This document shows, in pieces, positions 61,443 through 64,000 of a stretch of 64,000 nucleotides of DNA. The notes under the pieces were generated by a model. That model was given only the letters and a program-made list of their open reading frames with translations, did not search any database and was not told the DNA's origin. Position numbers and translations under genes: made by a program. The DNA comes from Leptospiraceae bacterium (GTDB lineage: Bacteria > Spirochaetota > Leptospiria > Leptospirales > Leptospiraceae), in the NCBI GenBank assembly GCA_024233875.1, contig JACKPB010000003.1:248001-312000 (forward strand), given 5' to 3'. Each line of letters starts with the position of its first letter. Positions within the stretch are counted from its first letter, which is position 1.

Positions 61443-62110
61443 TTTCCTACTCTCCAGTCCTTCTCAGGGTTGGATCCTTAATAAATTTTCTTAAGAATCT
61501 TAACTTCGTAACCTAAGCCCGATTCTCTATTCAATTATGAATCCTATGCAAAGACTAAATTCTGATCATGACATACCCACAAAGTAAATAATTAATTTTA
61601 ATCCATTTTTCTAAGTTTATCAAGAAGAATTTCATGAGAACCAATCAAATTCGGACAAATTGTAAAATTTTAGAATATTTCTGCATGTAAACAATGAGAT
61701 TCGGTAGGGACAAATTTAGAAGGCTACTCAATAATATGAAAACAGAGTTTCTCATACAAAATTTAGAGTGAAAACCTACCATTGAATTGAAAGTTGAATA
61801 CAAAATGATTTGTTGGAAAATGTTGAATTACTTATCCTATGCACTCGCTTTGAACATGCTAGGAGTTTTGATAGGGTGCCATCGGCAAATTGGGGACGGA
61901 CTTCCCAATCGATTGGATCTATGATTAGATGGGTTAATTCTTAATTTCTTAAAAGACTTTGAACTCATTCTTTTCACTTTGAAGATAGATTTCCAGACTA
62001 GACCATCAGTCGTTTGGGGAGAAACTCCCCAAACTTTATTAGTTTTCATTGTCTATTTAGAGAATAGAATTCCTTTCAGAAGGTAAAAAGAATTGCATCA
62101 GACGAATACT
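61443..62110. other. 668-bp AT-rich intergenic region
   Basis: The stretch between the hybrid kinase and the DHFR-like gene contains no supported gene. It carries the hairpin at 62012-62034. A short reverse frame at 61837-62049 runs through that hairpin, has no ribosome binding site and is probably chance. Confidence 0.55.
62012..62034. terminator. Perfect 10-bp hairpin with 3-base loop
   Basis: GTTTGGGGAG (62012-62021) and CTCCCCAAAC (62025-62034) pair completely around AAA; TTTATT follows on the plus strand. It lies 77 bases beyond the stop of the DHFR-like gene (minus strand), where it could also act, but the T-run fits the plus strand better. Confidence 0.45.
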
Positions 62111-62686
62111 TTACTCTTTGTTTTTTTTAGCAAAATGAAGTCCAACGACATCTGATTTGAAAATCCTTATATTCAATAGCTCTAAATTCATCCTCTCCTG
62201 AATATTCTTAAAGAGAGGAATTCCTTTGCCCAAAATGACAGGATTGATGTTGATCAGAAACTCATCTATGCAGCCGATTTCCAGGAATGAATGAGTGAGT
62301 CTAGGACTACCAAAAATCATCATTTTTTTGCCTGATTGATTTTTGAGTTTGGAAATTTCTTCCGCTACCTCGGTTTTTATCAATCTTGTATTCTTCCATT
62401 CTACTTTTTCAAGAGTAGTCGAGAAAACAATTTTTTGAATCGATTCCACCCAATTCGCATGTTGTAGTTCTAATTTTGTAGCATTGGGATTTTTGGCTAC
62501 AGTCGGCCAATAGCCTTCCATCATCTGATAAACGACACGCCCGTACAGACAGGTATCGACTGATTGAAAATGGTCAGTTACATATTGAAAGATTTCATCA
62601 TCATGAGTGATCCAATCCATTTCCCCATTTTCTCCACCCAAATATCCATCCAAGGACACATGTGCCAGTAAGCAAACTTTTCTCAT
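62111..62686 (-). CDS. Dihydrofolate reductase-like (RibD C-terminal family) protein
   Basis: The 191-residue cytosolic protein has the RibD-C/DHFR-like fold: CLLAHVSLDGYLGG at the N-terminus, CLYGRVVYQMMEGYW, then MMIFGSPRLTHSFLEIGCIDEF and a strand NINPVILGKGIPLF. Members bind NADPH and reduce riboflavin-pathway or other compounds; the true substrate of the stand-alone family is unknown, and it should not be equated with FolA. GGAGAG before the ATG is a good ribosome binding site. It is monocistronic. Confidence 0.86.
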   Translation of the reverse strand: MRKVCLLAHVSLDGYLGGENGEMDWITHDDEIFQYVTDHFQSVDTCLYGRVVYQMMEGYWPTVAKNPNATKLELQHANWVESIQKIVFSTTLEKVEWKNTRLIKTEVAEEISKLKNQSGKKMMIFGSPRLTHSFLEIGCIDEFLININPVILGKGIPLFKNIQERMNLELLNIRIFKSDVVGLHFAKKNKE

Positions 62687-63215
62687 TCTATTTCTCTCCG
62701 GATAGTTTTCTAAATATTTTTATTGTACCCGAAAGTTGCCAAGTCAAAATATTCAATTGTAAAGCCTTTTCTCTAATCGATAGAATTCGGTTGTCGAGTG
62801 GTTTTTACTGTAGTTGGAGAGATATTTCTATGTTCCTGTTTTGTTTCGTATTACAGATATCGTAAAGATTGTATCGAGATCCCGGTTTTAGGATGAATCT
62901 TTTTCCAATGCATGGTGCTCTCTCTTCAGATCGAAGCACTTGTTTTTTGATTCTATCACACCCCCTGAGCGGTGTCGGAGGGAAACCCCTGATTGTATTG
63001 ACTCAATCAGTTTAGTGCAAATGATTTGCAAATGAATTCTGAAAAATTTTCTGGTCCCCCCTCAAAAATAGACAAACCTATCCCTTCAGAATGGATATTG
63101 TTTGTTCCACCTTCTCAGGCTGGTTCATTGTAATTTTTTTTCTAAAACTCCATTTTTTTTTCAAAATATCTCCTTCGGGTGAAGAATTTTGGAACCTTAT
63201 TTGTAAGGAGAACCT
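62687..63215. other. 529-bp intergenic region with short repeat and hairpin
   Basis: The region has no supported gene. It holds one unit of a short repeat (62900-62938, CAATGCATGGTGC followed by ...GATCGAAG) and a 7-bp hairpin CTGATTG/CAATCAG (62989-63010). The ribosome binding site of the next gene (AAGGAG) lies at its end. Confidence 0.5.
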
Positions 63216-63695
63216 ATGAAAACTTTCATCTATGCACTTACACGAACTCCCATTTCGGAAAAAGAAGCGGAATCTCTCTTGACAGAAATGGAAAACTGGA
63301 TAGATTTTAAGATCAATACTCAGGAAACTAAGATCATGAAAGAAGACATCTATCCGATTCATAGAGAAACAGACGGAATCCGATCCGAAATTCGGATTCT
63401 TGCGGAAACTATGCAAAATGGTTTCACACTCATGAAAGAAAGATTCAAACAGATGGATGATCGTTTTTTGAATCTGCATAAGGAAATGAATCTACGATTC
63501 GAAAAAATGGATCAGAAGATGGATTTCATTCGGGAGAATCTAGAACAGCAGATCAAATCAGAAAAAGAAATCAACCAGCAGAGATTTCTGGCTATGGAAA
63601 ACCATTTTAAGTTTCATGAGAAATTGTTGTACACCATCATTGGGTTGATGGTTTCCCTCTCTATTGCGGTTGTTGTGAAGATATTGATGGTTTGA
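63216..63695 (+). CDS. Coiled-coil protein with C-terminal membrane anchor
   Basis: The 159-residue protein has a first half of charged helix, then a heptad-type coiled coil (about 65-130; FKQMDDRFLNLHKEM, LRFEKMDQKMDFIREN), and one C-terminal membrane helix (about 138-158, LYTIIGLMVSLSIAVVVKIL). This tail-anchored architecture, with repeated (K)xMDxRF-type units, recalls the Bdr proteins of Borrelia and DUF1640-like coiled-coil proteins, but homology is not established. AAGGAG lies 5 bases before the ATG, an excellent ribosome binding site. It is monocistronic, with repeats on both sides. Confidence 0.72.
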   Translation: MKTFIYALTRTPISEKEAESLLTEMENWIDFKINTQETKIMKEDIYPIHRETDGIRSEIRILAETMQNGFTLMKERFKQMDDRFLNLHKEMNLRFEKMDQKMDFIRENLEQQIKSEKEINQQRFLAMENHFKFHEKLLYTIIGLMVSLSIAVVVKILMV

Positions 63696-64000
63696 TGTGC
63701 CATTGCATCTTTTTCTGATCGAAGGATTTTTCCATTGCATGGAGCTAGTGTCATCCTGAGGTTCTCGAAGGGTGCTAGTATGGAAAATGCTTTCATTGCA
63801 TGGTGCATCTTCTTCTTATCGAAGGATATCCGCTGACGCGGGGTCTTCTTATGTTCAACTTTCCATCCTGATACTCTATTGTAATACAAGGTTCCTTTCG
63901 CTTGAAACTTTCGGGCAAAAAACGAGAGTCGGAAACTGACCCGACATCTCTAAATTTTTGCTCCGAAAAGTTTCAACTGTGGAACCTATATTTCTGTAGA
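63696..64000. other. 305-bp terminal region with short repeats and a hairpin
   Basis: It contains two more units of the CATTGCATGG...ATCGAAGGAT repeat, a TCATCCTGAGGTTCTCGAAGG motif and an imperfect hairpin GAGAGTCGG/CCGACATCTC near 63925-63950. No gene is supported; the window ends here. Confidence 0.5.
63701..63828. repeat. Short interspersed repeat units (CATTGCAT...ATCGAAGGAT)
   Basis: Two units, at about 63701-63728 (CCATTGCATCTTTTTCTGAT then CGAAGGAT) and 63795-63828 (CATTGCATGGTGCATC, later ATCGAAGGAT), are separated by an inverted-looking motif with TCATCCTGAGGTTCTCGAAG. A third related unit lies at 62900-62938. Confidence 0.6.

Noticed and set aside
61837..62049. 70-residue reverse frame in the region after the hybrid kinase
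   Set aside because: It runs through a perfect hairpin, lacks a ribosome binding site and has no recognisable product.
1..64000. CRISPR arrays, tRNA, rRNA, intact IS or prophage
   Set aside because: No regularly spaced direct repeats, no recognisable tRNA cloverleaf or rRNA segment and no transposase, integrase or phage structural gene was seen; the repeats found are dispersed intergenic units.

Overview
The window comes from a low-GC (roughly 40% by eye) diderm bacterium, most probably a spirochaete of the Leptospira group. Three kinds of evidence point there: lipoprotein signals ending in LSC, INC or LFHC; families typical of that lineage (7TMR-DISM sensors, SpoIIE-type phosphatases, a DUF115 motility-associated protein, AraC regulators with a membrane N-terminus, an alpha-2-macroglobulin); and the metY-metX-metW and serC-serA clusters. 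The assignment is inference from gene content, not from a marker-gene comparison. I see no rRNA, tRNA, CRISPR array, intact insertion sequence or prophage.

Layout. 1-5015: an edge-truncated exported protein, then a forward group with a GAF-GAF-SpoIIE phosphatase, an L-2-hydroxyglutarate oxidase and a second, cNMP-domain SpoIIE phosphatase interrupted by an in-frame TGA. 4978-11741: an exported AMMECR1-like protein overlapping a 1799-residue alpha-2-macroglobulin, then a VanW protein. 11828-14078: serC-serA with a clear terminator. 14179-20796: a 7TMR-DISM adenylate cyclase, an alpha/beta hydrolase and a TonB-dependent receptor. 21744-24775: metY-metX-metW, the direct-sulfhydrylation methionine route. 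24982-29369: a 7TMR-DISM histidine kinase, small genes, a TSUP-type permease with an extra C-terminal domain, and a decayed wrbA. 29458-34718: an EF-G-like GTPase coupled to an apparently inactive serine-hydrolase membrane protein, a DUF3089 lipoprotein and a possible degenerate C39-like protein. 35544-37699: two coupled envelope proteins behind three T8 tracts. 37709-41109: a metallo-hydrolase coupled to a class A PBP. 41196-46507: rhomboid protease, AraC-type membrane regulator, fatty acid hydroxylase/sterol desaturase, a propeller-like lipoprotein and a pesticin-type muramidase. 46495-54446: a reverse operon smc-thiG-thiH-thioesterase-(A-T-R reductase). 54499-57207: the DUF115 protein and an AlkD-type repair protein. 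57287-61442: two overlapping histidine kinases. 62111-64000: a DHFR-like reductase, a coiled-coil membrane protein and short repeats.

The most notable non-gene structure is an approximately 100-bp dispersed intergenic element (copies at 20861, 24814, 27692-27885 and 34823) with imperfect TATA...TTTTC terminal inverted repeats. At 27692-27885 one copy is inserted inside another, at a TA, which is direct evidence that the element has moved. Other points to look at: the SMC protein has no recognisable hinge domain, its operon is unusual, and there are several signs of gene decay (the internal TGA, the wrbA remnant, the catalytically stripped hydrolase).
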